The notes under the pieces were generated by a model, which was not told where the DNA came from, searched no databases, and saw only the letters and a list, made by a program, of their open reading frames with translations. Both the position numbers and the translations under genes were made by a program. From Reticulitermes lucifugus (Eukaryota; Arthropoda; Insecta; Blattodea; Rhinotermitidae), in NCBI GenBank assembly GCA_026260175.1, contig JAKCWW010000372.1, positions 24,467 to 88,466 on the forward strand: a DNA stretch of 64,000 nucleotides, written 5' to 3'. Shown here piece by piece: positions 12,181-23,263 of the stretch (its first letter is position 1; every line of letters begins with the position of its first letter).

Positions 12181-12520
12181 GCGTAGTTACTAAGTATTCA
12201 CATGTTATTCACGTAGTTACTAAGTATTCACATGTTATTCACGTAGTTACTAAGTATTCACATAGTTATTCACGTAGTTACTAAGTATTCACATAGTTAT
12301 TNNNNNNNNNNNNNNNNNNNNNNNNNNNNNNNNNNNNNNNNNNNNNNNNNNNNNNNNNNNNNNNNNNNNNNNNNNNNNNNNNNNNNNNNNNNNNNNNNNN
12401 NNNNNNNNNNNNNNNNNNNNNNNNNNNNNNNNNNNNNNNNNNNNNNNNNNGTTATTCACGTAGTTACTAAGTATTCACATAGTTATTCACGTAGTTACTA
12501 AGTATTCACATAGTTATTTT
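12181..12520. repeat. 30/31-bp minisatellite interrupted by an assembly gap
   Basis: The unit is ACGTAGTTACTAAGTATTCA followed by CATGTTATTC (30 bp) in the first two copies and by CATAGTTATTC (31 bp) in the rest. It is visible at 12181-12301 and 12451-12520 with the same phase and variant on both sides of the N run. The array therefore almost certainly continues through the gap. Confidence 0.93.
12302..12450. other. Assembly gap (149 N)
   Basis: The N run lies inside the minisatellite. The true length is probably uncertain. Confidence 0.99.
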
Positions 12521-13004
12521 CAGTTAATTTAAGCGAATGTTGAGACAGCATGTTAAAACTATATAATGGCGATATTATTTAAGGTTCTTACAATGTTTAC
12601 AATAAAGATTGTTCTCTACTGATATGTGATGCCGTGTAGTCTACTATAAGTGTTCTTAAGTTTCCAAAATATCTTGCTGCCTCCATCAGCAGGATAGCAT
12701 AATTTACACTGTTAGCTTACTTTCCTTCCTTAAAATGAAAAAGTAGGCTTAGCAGATCACCATGCTCTCGGTGTGCGTCCGTGAGGGTCCCCATTTCAGT
12801 TTCTGAATTAGCAGGTCGATTTCCATAAAACGTCGTAAAAACCTTATCCTATCGGAGACCATCTCAAAACCGCAATATATAATTTTCTACAATAAGTAAA
12901 AAAAAAAAAAAAACATGTCGGACGCTCGAACGTGTGGGGTGCAAGCGACACTAGCGCTACTTACATTAAGGTCCTGATATGGTAAATGTTGATTAATTCA
13001 TGAT
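12521..13004. other. Unassigned DNA with poly-A tract
   Basis: It contains a 17-base A run at 12898-12914. I could not link this to a retroelement end. Confidence 0.5.
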
Positions 13005-13255
13005 TCATTCTCTAGTCTGTCTTACTACAGGCCCATAGCCACAAAGGGCGATCTAGTGCTTCCTCCTTCAATCTCCAGTATCCTCTCGTTTCCTTCAGGT
13101 CATCCAGTAGCTGCTTATTTCTTCTTCCTCGTCTTCCTGTCACTTCTATCCTTCCTTCGATCTTTCCTTAAATAAAGCGTTTTAGAAGGCAGTTCCTACA
13201 CAAGACGTGACCAACCCAGTTAGCCTTCCTCTTTTTTATTAAGGTAAAATTTTTG
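13005..13255 (-). pseudogene. LINE ORF C-terminus, second copy
   Basis: On the minus strand it reads RKANWVGHVLCRNCLLKR, then a stop, then the conserved basic segment and LDDLKETRGYWRLKEEALD. It aligns throughout with 8670-9030. The stop after the Lys-Arg and small deletions near 13040 make it non-functional. Upstream sequence (13256-13365) reads through in frame but is not element-like. Confidence 0.8.
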
Positions 13256-13630
13256 TACAATTTGGCGGTGCGAATATTTTCTACATCTTTGGGTTCGATA
13301 GCAATAATTAATGCAGCACTGCAGGTAGGCATCTGAAATTTGGTGCAGAGATACACCATGCACATTACTTACGAAGATTGCTTATACGTCGGTTATTACA
13401 AACATGGCGACTGTGAGGCTGTATCCGACATATTTAACATGTAGAGGATCTGTACCTTAGTAAGAAGAATTTCATAAAAGCAAAATTTAAAAAAATATGA
13501 TAACTGATAGATGTGTAGAACTAGAAATCTATGCAATAGGAATGTAGACTTTATAAGTTGTGCTGGGAACTCTTTGCCTGTAACTCACATACGAAATCAC
13601 TTACTACCCCTTTTTAGGGCCTAATAACTG
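13256..13630. other. Unassigned DNA
   Basis: Nothing recognised. Confidence 0.5.
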
Positions 13631-13862
13631 CTGGCTTTAAATACGGTCGCAATCAATTAGTCAGTCTCAGATCTGCTGAAATTCTGCTATGTAGAACACA
13701 TTGTCAATAAACAATACGCACTCACTGTACGCACGTTATGAGACAGCTGGCTTTGAATACAGTCGCAATCAATTAGTCAGTCTCAGATCTACTGAAATTC
13801 TGCTATGTACATCACATTATCAAGAAACACTACGCACTCGCTGTACGCACGTTATGAGATAT
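13631..13862. repeat. Tandem dimer, 116-bp unit
   Basis: CTGGCTTTAAATACGGTCGC at 13631 recurs as CTGGCTTTGAATACAGTCGC at 13747. The two units align end to end, through CAATCAATTAGTCAGTCTCA to CGCACGTTATGAGA, with about ten substitutions. There is no coding capacity. Confidence 0.93.
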
Positions 13863-15126
13863 GCTTGTCTGTGTTAAGCACAGTATTCCGTAAATTAATT
13901 TAATTTAATTCATGAATTTTAAAAGCCCACGTTTTTGTTATAGGCACACAGTGGCGATGTGGTAATATGATCTACAGACAAAATAAAACGGATGCGATCT
14001 GTTTTAAGGAAAAATTCATGAACAGTGTATCCATAAAATTTACATTGTCTCAAATATTGTATCATTAACCTCCCATGCAATAAGACGGGACCTATTCACT
14101 ACACCACACTGCTTTGGTCTGCCACTACTCAGAAGTTGTTACACTTATAAACCACCTAAATTTATGGTTATAGAATCTAGTATAATATATGAGCCATACT
14201 TATTGAAATCTTAGCTTCTCTTTTATCAAAAACACTTGACCAAAATGTATCCCCTACAATTACATAAACAAAAGCCATTTCGAAGCTATTCAAATTGCAG
14301 GGACCGAAAGTTCAGCACTATAGAAGTAGGTAATACTGGATTTATAACATACAATCTTCGTAATACCATATCATAAAATACGACCCGCCGCACAAACCAA
14401 AATTACTGTCGATCCATCATAGGAAATAACATAGGCACGTCAAGCCTTCAAATATGCTCTCTCACCCAGCAGCTAAACCACTGTTCAAAACATGACTGCA
14501 TGCGCTTACGTTGGAAAACAGGATGGCGCACAAATATAAACCGACCACACGAAGAGGTGTCTTAAATATATGACCACAGTTACTGTCGTATTTGCTGAAA
14601 ATGCAATACAAGAACACAGGCACTGAAAGAAACGTGTTCAGCATTTACGTTTTTATATAGTAATGATAAAAAATGAATAATTGTACAGATAATTTTTCAT
14701 GCTTTCAACAACACCTTGCTAAATGCGTTCGTCAAACAACGTTCAATTATAATTAACGCCATGGAGAAAACACAGTCGTCCTCCAGAACCTAAGGGTCCC
14801 TTAGATACTAAGCAAACTCCGTGTCTTATGCACCCTACGGTTCAAAAGAGCAGAGAAAATGTGGTATTGGAACATATGTGAAAACACATACAACTTTTGC
14901 ATTTATTTATTCATTTGTTTTTGGTATTTCACGACGCTGTCAGACTTTCGGACTAGTGTCGAAAGGTACGATATTCTTGTTTATGATGATCAGCAATTTA
15001 AGTTTCTTTGAACAACATTAAACATAATGGTGTTGATTCCACTTACGAGTAAAGGAACAAAACTGCTACATTCCACGAGAAGTAACGAAGCCGAATGTGA
15101 TAAAAGTTACTGCACAGCCAAATAAC
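13863..15126. other. Unassigned DNA
   Basis: AT-rich. Two short frames (14462-14644 minus, 14821-15021 plus) have no recognisable product. Confidence 0.5.
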
Positions 15127-15225
15127 ATCAACAACAACAACAAAAATATCACCACCACCACCACCACCACCACCACCACCACCACCTCCACCACCACGAC
15201 CACCACCACCAACAACGACAACAAA
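15127..15225. repeat. CAA / ACC trinucleotide microsatellite
   Basis: CAA units, then about 60 bases of ACC/CCA, then CAA/CGA. The Thr-rich plus and Val-rich minus frames across it are artefacts. Confidence 0.96.
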
Positions 15226-16095
15226 GGTTTCTCTTCATCAACCTCTGCAAACTTTCCCACAAAGCCCAGAATTACAAGCGTAAGTTCCCAACTATCCTAA
15301 ATAATCTACCATCGCTATGAAAGGAAAAGCTGAGAAAAGCTAAAAGAATATGAAATATAAATGGGTTTCAGCACGTGATATCAACCGAGATGAACTAAAT
15401 CGGTCGTACAACTTGCGTGTGCATATTGCAGTTCATCATAACATTAGTACAACTGGGATTTACAAAGCGTTCGCTGTATGCTGACAACTACAGGGCTTAA
15501 ATATTGAAACTGGATTACTTCACCACCTCTAGAACACTGTGATATCGGTCCACCATGAAGAAGACAGAAACAAACTTGTCACTAAGACAACAAACCCCTT
15601 ATGTACATCTAGAAACACTTTATCTGCGTAAAAAAGATCACAGCTGCAAGTGAAGGCTCCTTTATAAAGCTGACTATGCCAATGTAAGACCTAATTACAT
15701 AATGAAACGCGTACAAGACACGCCTACACTGCTGTTATAATGCAAGAAATACAGACAGAATTAAATGTCAGCAAGTTGTGGTGCTCTTCTGAGTTCGCAA
15801 CATCTTCATACCTTTGTATAAAGGTTATTATTGTTCAGTAAGCCGACAATTTGCAAATTACACTTCAAGGTTCGTAAACTTTAAGAGTCATTTTGTAAAT
15901 AAATTGTCTGGTTTCAGGGTTCCGGCTCAAGTACTCTGCGTTCTAGCACCGTGTAGTTTTGTACGTTGTAACCGATGATTCACAGGGACACACAGCCTCC
16001 ATCTTCCAGGACGGAATAAAAGGGTTCAAGTTAACACAGAGATGCATTTTAACGTCACTTTTGAAGTGAACTTCGGCGTCAGTTTGATCCACGTT
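15226..16095. other. Unassigned DNA
   Basis: No open frame or repeat of note. Confidence 0.5.
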
Positions 16096-16215
16096 CCTTC
16101 AGCCTTGAAGGTGGAAGCAGCGTGTTCCTTACCGAAACGTCGACATCAACTCACTAAACGACACGATGTCAGCAACCAGCAGACTACAAAAACTGAACAA
16201 TCCCAGTCGTATACG
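16096..16215 (+). repeat. Hammerhead-like repeat copy
   Basis: CCTTGAAGGTGGAAGCAGC, a spacer, then TTACCGAAACGTCGACATC at 16103-16148. GGTGGAA can pair with TTCCTTACC as stem II. The family then continues with the TCAC(T)..CACGATGTC block. The 68-codon frame 16042-16248 simply reads through it. Confidence 0.55.
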
Positions 16216-16795
16216 TATGAAAACTCATGTTTCAACATAATTTCGTAGCATTATATACGAATAAGGGCATGGCATTTATTAACAGTTTAAACGGCCACGA
16301 CTTTTCAAATACACGCGTCTTCTGGACAATAAACGTCACAAGACACTAAAAATAAACGTGTATATTACACAATTAAACTAACATAAATTATTATAAAAAT
16401 AACGGCGAAGTAATACAGTGCAAAAGAAACAAGCACAAGGACAAATAAAGACATTCTGTTCACATGCCAAACATTTCACCAACTGGTAACTACTTACAAA
16501 TATCGCAATCCGAACAGCAACCGCGAATGTGGTTTACCTGAAACACATTAAAAGAGATAATTTGTAACAAACACACTATATACAACAACAGCAATAATAA
16601 TAATAATAATAATAAAGAATCAATGCATGTTTGCCAATAGGAAAAGCTAGCGCTGAAATGACGACAAACAACAAAGACACCAACGAGTACTCTTAAGATG
16701 GAATAGACCGCTGTGTTTTAGAACGAAAGGGATAGACTGTACGATCGTCAAACACAACTGTCTTTAAGCGATTCTTTTGATTGTTTATAGTGTGC
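16216..16795. other. Unassigned DNA with AAT microsatellite
   Basis: The AAT run is at 16592-16615. The rest is AT-rich and unrecognised. Confidence 0.6.
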
Positions 16796-16840
16796 TGCAT
16801 ATTTCGGCTTACTACTTTAACAAGACATCATCAAGTACTG
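16796..16840 (-). repeat. Hammerhead-like repeat core
   Basis: Minus strand: CTTGATGATGTCTTG, a spacer, then AAGCCGAAATATGCAGC. CTTGATGA resembles CTGATGA with one insertion, and GAAATATG resembles GAAACATG. Confidence 0.4.
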
Positions 16841-17847
16841 GCAACAATGATGCATGAGAGGAAAACAACAGTAAAGTTAAAATATTGCATAAAGTACGGA
16901 TTGAGATCTCACTCTTACAGTTAGAAATTCAAATTTTTTCCCCATCTAAAGCGAAAATGTTATATTTATAACCTAACATATTGAGTTAATACATTATAAA
17001 TTTTCCGTTTAGTAGCAACTATTTTGTGACCTTTTTTGTAATGTAATCCCTTCTTTCTGTTGGGTATATTTAACAGAGTACTCTACGTGAACAAGATGCA
17101 GAAGAGACAGCCTTGAAATTAAAGATCGAATAAAAATCTGAAACCACAAACCATCATGTTGTTTATGTACTGGATGCAGAAAAATTAAATAGAATTTAAA
17201 AGCATATGAACTTACCTTGAATTAATTACGGGTAATGTATGATTTGACCCGAAGTCTTGTCGAAATTTTACTCAGGGCGCATTGCTGAATTTTTGCTGGG
17301 TATTCACATGGGTTCCTATAGAACATTAAGGAAAGTCATGCCGAAAATTAATGTATACGAATTAAAATATTTTAAGTCTGAAACGTAAGAAACATTTTAA
17401 CGCGTATGTTTGGACGTTCTTTCAGTGGAAGGGGCGGCTGATGACTACTATTTATGTGCACTGAAGTGCTCGGAGGATGAGGCCTTGGTAAGAGCTGCGG
17501 TATGGTTTTGTTCTCCGCTACGATGTCAAAGATTGCGTTAGGGAAAACAGCATGTTCATCGTTCAACTGGTTATCGTTTTCCGTTTCCTCACAGGCATAA
17601 AACTGTCCAGTGGTACTCACATGAGAACTCTTTCTGGTAGTGTGCATCACTTTCATAATATTATTCATGGTCTCTGGGGGTTCCCATTTTCTAAGAAATG
17701 TTAGATGAATTTCGAATTGTTATTACGGTTCCGAAATGATAGTTCGTGTCAGCGAAAGCGGGTCAGAAACCCCATTCCAGTATGTCCAATAGAGTTGCTT
17801 ACCGCTCCTGGCAAGGTAATTGATATTTTCCGCAATTTAAATATAAC
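16841..17847. other. Unassigned DNA
   Basis: A 98-codon minus frame (17372-17668), Thr/Pro/His-rich at its end, is the only open frame. I do not recognise it. Confidence 0.45.
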
Positions 17848-18000
17848 AGAGTGTGTTGAAAAGTAATGTTTCGTATTTTTGTATGGAAATTAGTATACAT
17901 ATTTGAATACAATTAAAAAAATAGGAATCTGTCTTGAACTTCAGTGTTCTCCTATATATAGTTATTTCTCCACATAATCACATTTGAGGTCTACATAGCT
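17848..18000 (-). pseudogene. mariner transposon end (transposase C-terminus plus terminal repeat)
   Basis: The minus strand reads a few residues ending CDYVEK-stop. The mariner transposase C-terminus typically ends G-D-Y-V/F-E-K. About 100 bp of AT-rich 3' UTR follows, then ACATTACTTTTCAACACACT, which resembles the terminal inverted repeat of Tc1/mariner elements of this group. The catalytic part and the other terminus are absent, so this is a dead remnant. Confidence 0.6.
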
Positions 18001-19252
18001 ATTTTTGCCAGATTTAAAAAATGAAGAAAGAGAGAACGAAAGAAAAAGGAGTCATTACTGTTCATACCCCTTCAAAACGGTAATTTTGATTTTTCTTCTT
18101 AAATTTCTTTTCTTACTCTTTTGCAATAAACATCATTTCACTTCAAACAGAAGTAACGACGAACCATCTCGTACCTTCCTTACACTTCGATATTAACGAA
18201 CTGTATTGTTTTGTGTTTCACACATGGAGCTAACAATACGGATACAGTAACAGTTACTGGGCAGAATGTTCTGAACCACCGAATTTTCTTTTTCAGTACG
18301 GCTTATGATACCTGTTCAGTCCATTCATTAGATACCTAACAGCGGCAAATTTATGTTCGAGGGGCGGGCATAACAGGACTTATTTGAAATAATGCTGTAT
18401 GTTGTGGTCTGGTTCCTAAATAAGGAAAATTGAATTATATTTTAAAATCTGGCTGGTCATATCTTGAGAACTTATTTTGCTATCCATCGCATGTTCAGAA
18501 GTGACAACCAATTTTGAATTAATTTTATTAAAGCATGTGAGCATATATATATATATATATATATATATAAGGATTTGGGGACAGAACACAAAAAACATAC
18601 TTTCAGTCTTACAAATGATGTGTTTTTAGTGTTATATTTTGGTAAGGCAAATTTATAACCCCTCTATAGAATACAATTTACTATACTTACGGGCTAACGT
18701 GCTGGTTTTTGCGTATATGATCTTAAAATACAATACTAATATAACAAATACTTAATACAGAATTTATAGGCATGTTGACCACCTATGTAAGTATCGATTT
18801 CAAAACGCCTGGCTCGAAAACTTAGTTCAATATTTATCGGCAACAAAACGAAAGCTAATACAGATTTCATGAAGCTCTCAGTTTGTTGATTTGCAATTTG
18901 CGAAACGACTCGCTTCAACAAAGGTTGCATATTTTCGAATATTTATTATCATTAACAACATAAGTACCTCTACTTTAAGTGATGTGAGCCCATCTAACAC
19001 ATTCGTGAACCCGCCATGTTTTAAGTGCAGATTGTAAGAAATTGTAAGGTACGAGGTTGTAGTGGCCTCATTTCACATTACGCTTATACCAAATTTCGTA
19101 AAAATTGGTGAAAAGTTACAAATCTGAAGAAGAAACACACAGAATTATGGTAATTTCACAAGACCTAGTTTTTCATTAAGACACCACAGTAGTCTATTGA
19201 AATTTTAAAAAAGTGCTATCGTACTGCCAGCCGCATTACGTGGTTCAAATAC
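18001..19252. other. Unassigned DNA with TA microsatellite
   Basis: A TA run at 18544-18570. The small frames around it are not gene-like. Confidence 0.55.
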
Positions 19253-19292
19253 ACCAACGTTTCAGAAACCGACTCCGTCTCCTTGATCAGGG
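19253..19292 (-). repeat. Hammerhead-like repeat core
   Basis: Minus strand: CCCTGATCAAGGAGACGGAG, then TTTCTGAAACGTTGGTG. CTGATCA replaces CTGANGA, and GAAACGTT retains the ACGT palindrome. Confidence 0.4.
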
Positions 19293-20045
19293 TTCTGATA
19301 CCAAAAATCGTCTCGGGCTGACAGCAGCGTCAAGTGGTTCATTAAACCTTTTTGTTTAATTTGTCGCCGATAAAGCTTCAAGATATACAGGTTAAGAACT
19401 ACATGTACTATAAATGTGAATAAAACTATAGATTACAAAAACGATAATAAGGGTAGTATTAATAATAACAACAATAAGAAATATAATATAAAGACATTAA
19501 TAATAACACACAGATCTGCACGGCAAATGCAGATCTGTCAGTAAGGACCTGCGTATCGCTGTGAGTTCGTGTGTACGTACCTACGTATGTAAAAGTACGC
19601 ATGCGCTAACGTACAAATAGTTACGAAATTGCAGCGGTGTATATTATTAAGTTAACCTCCGCAAAGCCACTCATTAACGCTTTACACTCAAGCCACGTCA
19701 CTGTGTGTTTTGGTTTGTTCTGTAGAAGTGGGTTAATCAATGAGAAAACACGGAAAGAATTCAACGTAAAGAAACGCCTCCAACAACCATGATTTGCATT
19801 TCTTTACTACAAATTAGATAAACAAAGCATGCAGTGGAGTCGCAGCTGAAGTAACTTAGGAAGACAAGCTCTACAGTCACTTGTCTCACTTTGCCTGCTC
19901 TGATTTTCTTTTATCGGCGTGTCAACTGCAGTAATTTACTATGCCCTGCAGCAAACATCGCGGAAGCTGTAATCGGCTTAGCCACCCTTTCCTGTAGCCT
20001 ATAGTGATGTCACAAGCAGGAGTGGAGGACCCTTGAAGCACACAG
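19293..20045. other. Unassigned DNA
   Basis: AT-rich with short AAT/ATA tracts around 19450. No gene seen. Confidence 0.5.
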
Positions 20046-20049
20046 TAGG

Positions 20050-20530
20050 CGCTATGTCAACTGCAGTGTCTCATCAAGCACATCATAATGCAAATTAGCA
20101 AACGGCTTCGAACCAAGGACCACTGTAGTCTGTAGAGTTGGGCGCATGCCTTGTTTTGTTGGATGAGTCATGTGGCGATACACGTAACGGTTGAATAGTG
20201 TCTGCATCTTTACATCCTCTTCTTTAAGATCCATTTCAATATTAGCCCTCCATCTATGCATTGGTCTCCCTACCCACTCCTATTCAAGACTTCCACCTAC
20301 AATCTTACATAAATTTCTCATCTTCCCATATATGCAACATGCCCTGCGCATCCAATACTCATCAATTTGTCACCATTATAATATGTGGTGACGATTACAA
20401 ATCATGAAGCTCCTCAGTATGCAATTCTCTCCGATCTTCGCCAATTCCCCTGTCTTAGGTCCAAATATTCTCCTTAGCACCATGTTCTCCGACACACTCA
20501 GCATATGTTCTTCCTTCAGGCAGTTTGCGT
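20050..20530 (-). pseudogene. LINE reverse-transcriptase C-terminal fragment
   Basis: The minus strand reads, with frameshifts, VLRRIFGPKTGE, then a region matching the L-H-D-L segment, then GRPMHRWRANIEMDL and a degraded tail. The order FENKVLRRIFG / ELHDLY / GRPRHRWEDNIKMDL is that of insect non-LTR RT ORFs. It is in the opposite orientation to the neighbouring copy at 20690-20965. Confidence 0.75.
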
Positions 20531-20689
20531 AATGTTAAAAATATGAACATATTGCGCTAATGTTAGCTGTAGAAATATTTTAAAATGAAAAGTGTAACCT
20601 AATTAGCCCGCATCATCAAATAAGGCAATATTAATTCCATAACATTGTTCATTCGAATAAAAAATAAATATGACTAATACGTAATCTAC

Positions 20690-20965
20690 TTCGCAATATT
20701 CGTGGGATCAAATCAAGAACAATGAGTTGGACCTGGCATGTGGCACGTAGGGGAGAGAGGAGAGAATCATACAGGGTTCTGCTCTGGAAAATTGAGGGAA
20801 AGAGACCACAAGAATGATCCACGCTAGACGGAAAGATAATATTAAAAGGGATATTAACAAAATAGAATGTGAAGGCCTGAACTGGATTGGTCTGGCTCAG
20901 GATAGGAACTGACGGTGAACTCTTGTATAAACAGAAATGAACCTTCAAGTTCCATAAAATACGGG
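20690..20965 (+). pseudogene. LINE reverse-transcriptase tail
   Basis: The plus strand reads TWHVARRGERRESYRVL, a KIEGKRP link, a degraded R-W-E-D-N-I-K block, and LNWIGLAQDRN followed by a stop. It then shows the element's 3' sequence with GTTCCATAAA and GAGAAACTATTAGCTT. It is one of the best-preserved copies and was used here to recognise the more decayed ones. The 99-codon minus frame 20649-20948 is its antisense shadow. Confidence 0.8.
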
Positions 20966-22489
20966 TATTCTATTGACTAACTGAGAAACTATTAGCTTGT
21001 CAATGAGGGTTCTATTCCATGGTGTCAGTCTACTTCCCACGTTTCATTTCCACCAGTGTGAAGAGTATGAACAAACATGCAAATAATTTGTTTTCTTATA
21101 TCCTATTTAAGATATTCCGTCAGGCTTTAAATATTAGTAAGATCTAATCCCGTGTCCACTCAAGTATTATAGAAATTCACATTTAACGTGCGATTGCGGG
21201 TCCTGCGCACAATTCTAGCGAACGAATTTCATAATAAAATGTGCGGAATAATGTTACATGTGTTGGCAAGAGAGACTCATGGGTTCAAGTAATACGCGGT
21301 TTGTTCTGATTCGTTATTGCTTGAACAGACCTATGTCATAGCGCACAGGGGTGTCTGTAAGCCCATTAAGTTTAAACCCTTCCGAAGCTTACGACCATAA
21401 AATACGAGAATTCCGTGAAGAATGTGTTGTGTCCTTTATAAAGTGCTGAAACTTGGTATCTCGAGTTTTGTGAAACAGATCCGGGCTCAGTGCATCTCCT
21501 ACAAACCTCTACAACAGACACTGCAACATCACGAGGATTAGGCCTACGCGCGTGCGTTTGCGTGTGGATGCATTGCGTATGTAATTACGCGAAACCACAT
21601 GTGTATGGACGAAGTAAAGAACAGGTGGGTATGTGGATGCGTGGACGAATTGATGGATGTATGGATAGAGGTAGGGGTGTAGAGGTGGGGTTTGGGGGGG
21701 AGGTGATGGATGTAGGGTAGGTGGTTGGTTGATGGATGTGAGAGTGGCGACATGGATGTGTGGATGGAAACTTATGAGTGGTTGGATGAAAGAAAGAATT
21801 AATGTAATTCAATGCATCATATACAAGTTACATAAAAAGTGTATTTTTACTATGCGAGTTGGAATCTTTACAAAATTGGGACGTTATTTTGTTATTGGTG
21901 TACTGCGTCAAAATGGCGAACTAAGAAATAGTGTGCTTATTTCAATATGTTAATGCAATTAATACGAATACAGAGTTAAATATTCATAACCAAATTGCGC
22001 TGCAGCCGTGAAACGAATTACAAGAAAATCCTCTACGATACTTCAAACAACTTCGGAAATGCGAAATGGAATGCATGCATTGAATTGACGAAACGTACGA
22101 TTCTATTGGAGGATGTGACACCTCTGTGAAGGCATCTGTTGCCAGTGAAAGTGAACATTTAATTGCTTAATTTAATTACTTACTAATATAAAATTTTGTG
22201 GCAAATTGTTCTGTAGGAAAAGGTCACAGATTACATAAAGCAGCACTTTCTTACCTATGTCACAAAACCACTACTGTCCAAAATCTCCTATTTTAGTCGA
22301 CAGGACACTCACTTCTCAAAGTAACTGGTTCTGTTTTGATAGTTACATAGCGCTAAATCGCTAGGTGCTCTGAAATTCCAATAATAAAGAAGAATTTCAT
22401 TACATTAAATTTAGAAAATATTTATAGACAACAAAACTCAACAGCGCTGTCTTCTCGGATATTATACCGTGTAGTGTTGTAGATAGGTA
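20966..22489. other. Unassigned DNA with GGATG-rich tract
   Basis: At 21603-21775 the plus strand is G-rich with scattered GTGGATG and GATGGATG motifs, a degenerate minisatellite that opens frames on both strands. The rest is unrecognised. Confidence 0.6.
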
Positions 22490-22545
22490 ACAACGTTTCG
22501 AAGAAACCTGGTGCCTCCATTTTCATTGTAGAAGGGAGAGCAGGT
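22490..22545 (-). repeat. Hammerhead-like repeat copy with flanking read-through ORF
   Basis: Minus strand: ATGAAAATGGAGGCACCAGG, then TTCTTCGAAACGTTG. The minus frame 22422-22835 (137 codons) runs across it and includes MKMEAPGFFETLL, a translation typical of this repeat family in cockroach-type gene predictions. The frame is repeat-derived, and I do not call it a host gene. Confidence 0.5.
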
Positions 22546-22882
22546 TTAAAAACCGCAGTGATATTGGGACAGGAGAACCGGGACGGTGCCCATGAGCGAA
22601 TCACCTGGAATGATTTGCGTGGAGAAATACGTTTAGTGAACCGGCTAAGAGTAAACCGCGTATCTAACACAGTCTTAATATTCAGAGGCGTGAAAATTTC
22701 AAATTTCAAAAACTGAGTTCTTAATGCTGAGGAGTAACTTTTATCTCCCATCATGACACCGTACCTGAAGACAGTCCTAATAATGTCTGCCCACTCCGAC
22801 GATGACATGAAGACAGGAGGGTTGAAAAGATTCAAAATTCTACTTTAAATTGTCCACCACGTGCATTGTCTTGATCAACGTT
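22546..22882. other. Upstream part of the 137-codon minus frame
   Basis: It continues the open frame that ends in the repeat. No domain is recognised. Confidence 0.4.
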
Positions 22883-22985
22883 GTCAATTTATCACACCAA
22901 CCAAATGCACTCTAATATTCACATATAAGTGTTATACGTAAAGCTCCGACATTTTCCGATGCTAGTGCACCATCCTCAGGGAGCA
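22883..22985 (-). repeat. Hammerhead-like repeat, inverted copy
   Basis: This 103-bp block is the near-exact reverse complement of 23023-23125. Its core on the minus strand is CTCC, CTGAGGA, TGGTGC-ACTA-GCATCG, GAAAATGTC, GGAG. CTCC/GGAG pair as stem I. TGGTGC/GCATCG pair as a 6-bp stem II with two wobble pairs. GTC is a valid cleavage triplet in the hammerhead scheme. Confidence 0.7.
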
Positions 22986-23022
22986 ACCGCCTATAAAGGT
23001 TGGTTTTAATTTGGGCAGCCTG

Positions 23023-23125
23023 TGCTCCCTGAGGATAGTGCACTAGCATCGGAAAATGTCGGAGTTTTACGTATAACATTTATATGTGAATATCAGAGTG
23101 CATTTGGTTGGTGTAATAAATTGAC
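23023..23125 (+). repeat. Hammerhead-like repeat, direct copy 1
   Basis: Core at 23025-23064: CTCC (23025-23028), CTGAGGA (23029-23035), stem-loop 23036-23051, GAAA (23052-23055), GTC (23058-23060), GGAG (23061-23064). Stem II is TAGTGC against GCATCG, with one mismatch more than in the other two copies. The AT spacer between GAAA and GTC leaves essentially no stem III, which is the doubtful part of the assignment. Confidence 0.7.
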
Positions 23126-23159
23126 TGTGTTACTAGCCTTCGCTCTATTTGGCAACCTG

Positions 23160-23263
23160 TGCTCCCTGAGGATGGTGCACTAGCATCGGAAAATGTCGGG
23201 AGTTTTACGTATAACACTTATATGTGAATATTAGAGTGCATTTGGTCGGTGCAATAAATTGAC
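23160..23263 (+). repeat. Hammerhead-like repeat, direct copy 2
   Basis: Same block as 23023-23125, starting 137 bp downstream and also preceded by ATTTGG..CCTG, so the tandem period includes the flanking spacer. It carries an extra G after GTCG that shifts stem I by one base. Confidence 0.7.

Noticed and set aside
12181-12520. Minisatellite considered as a CRISPR array
   Set aside because: Units are directly adjacent without spacers, and the genome is eukaryotic.
20649-20948. 99-codon minus frame that recurs in form elsewhere in insects
   Set aside because: It is the antisense of a LINE reverse-transcriptase tail on the plus strand.
22422-22835. 137-codon minus frame, possibly a host gene
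   Set aside because: Its last third is the hammerhead-like repeat family and no domain or splice support is seen in the rest.
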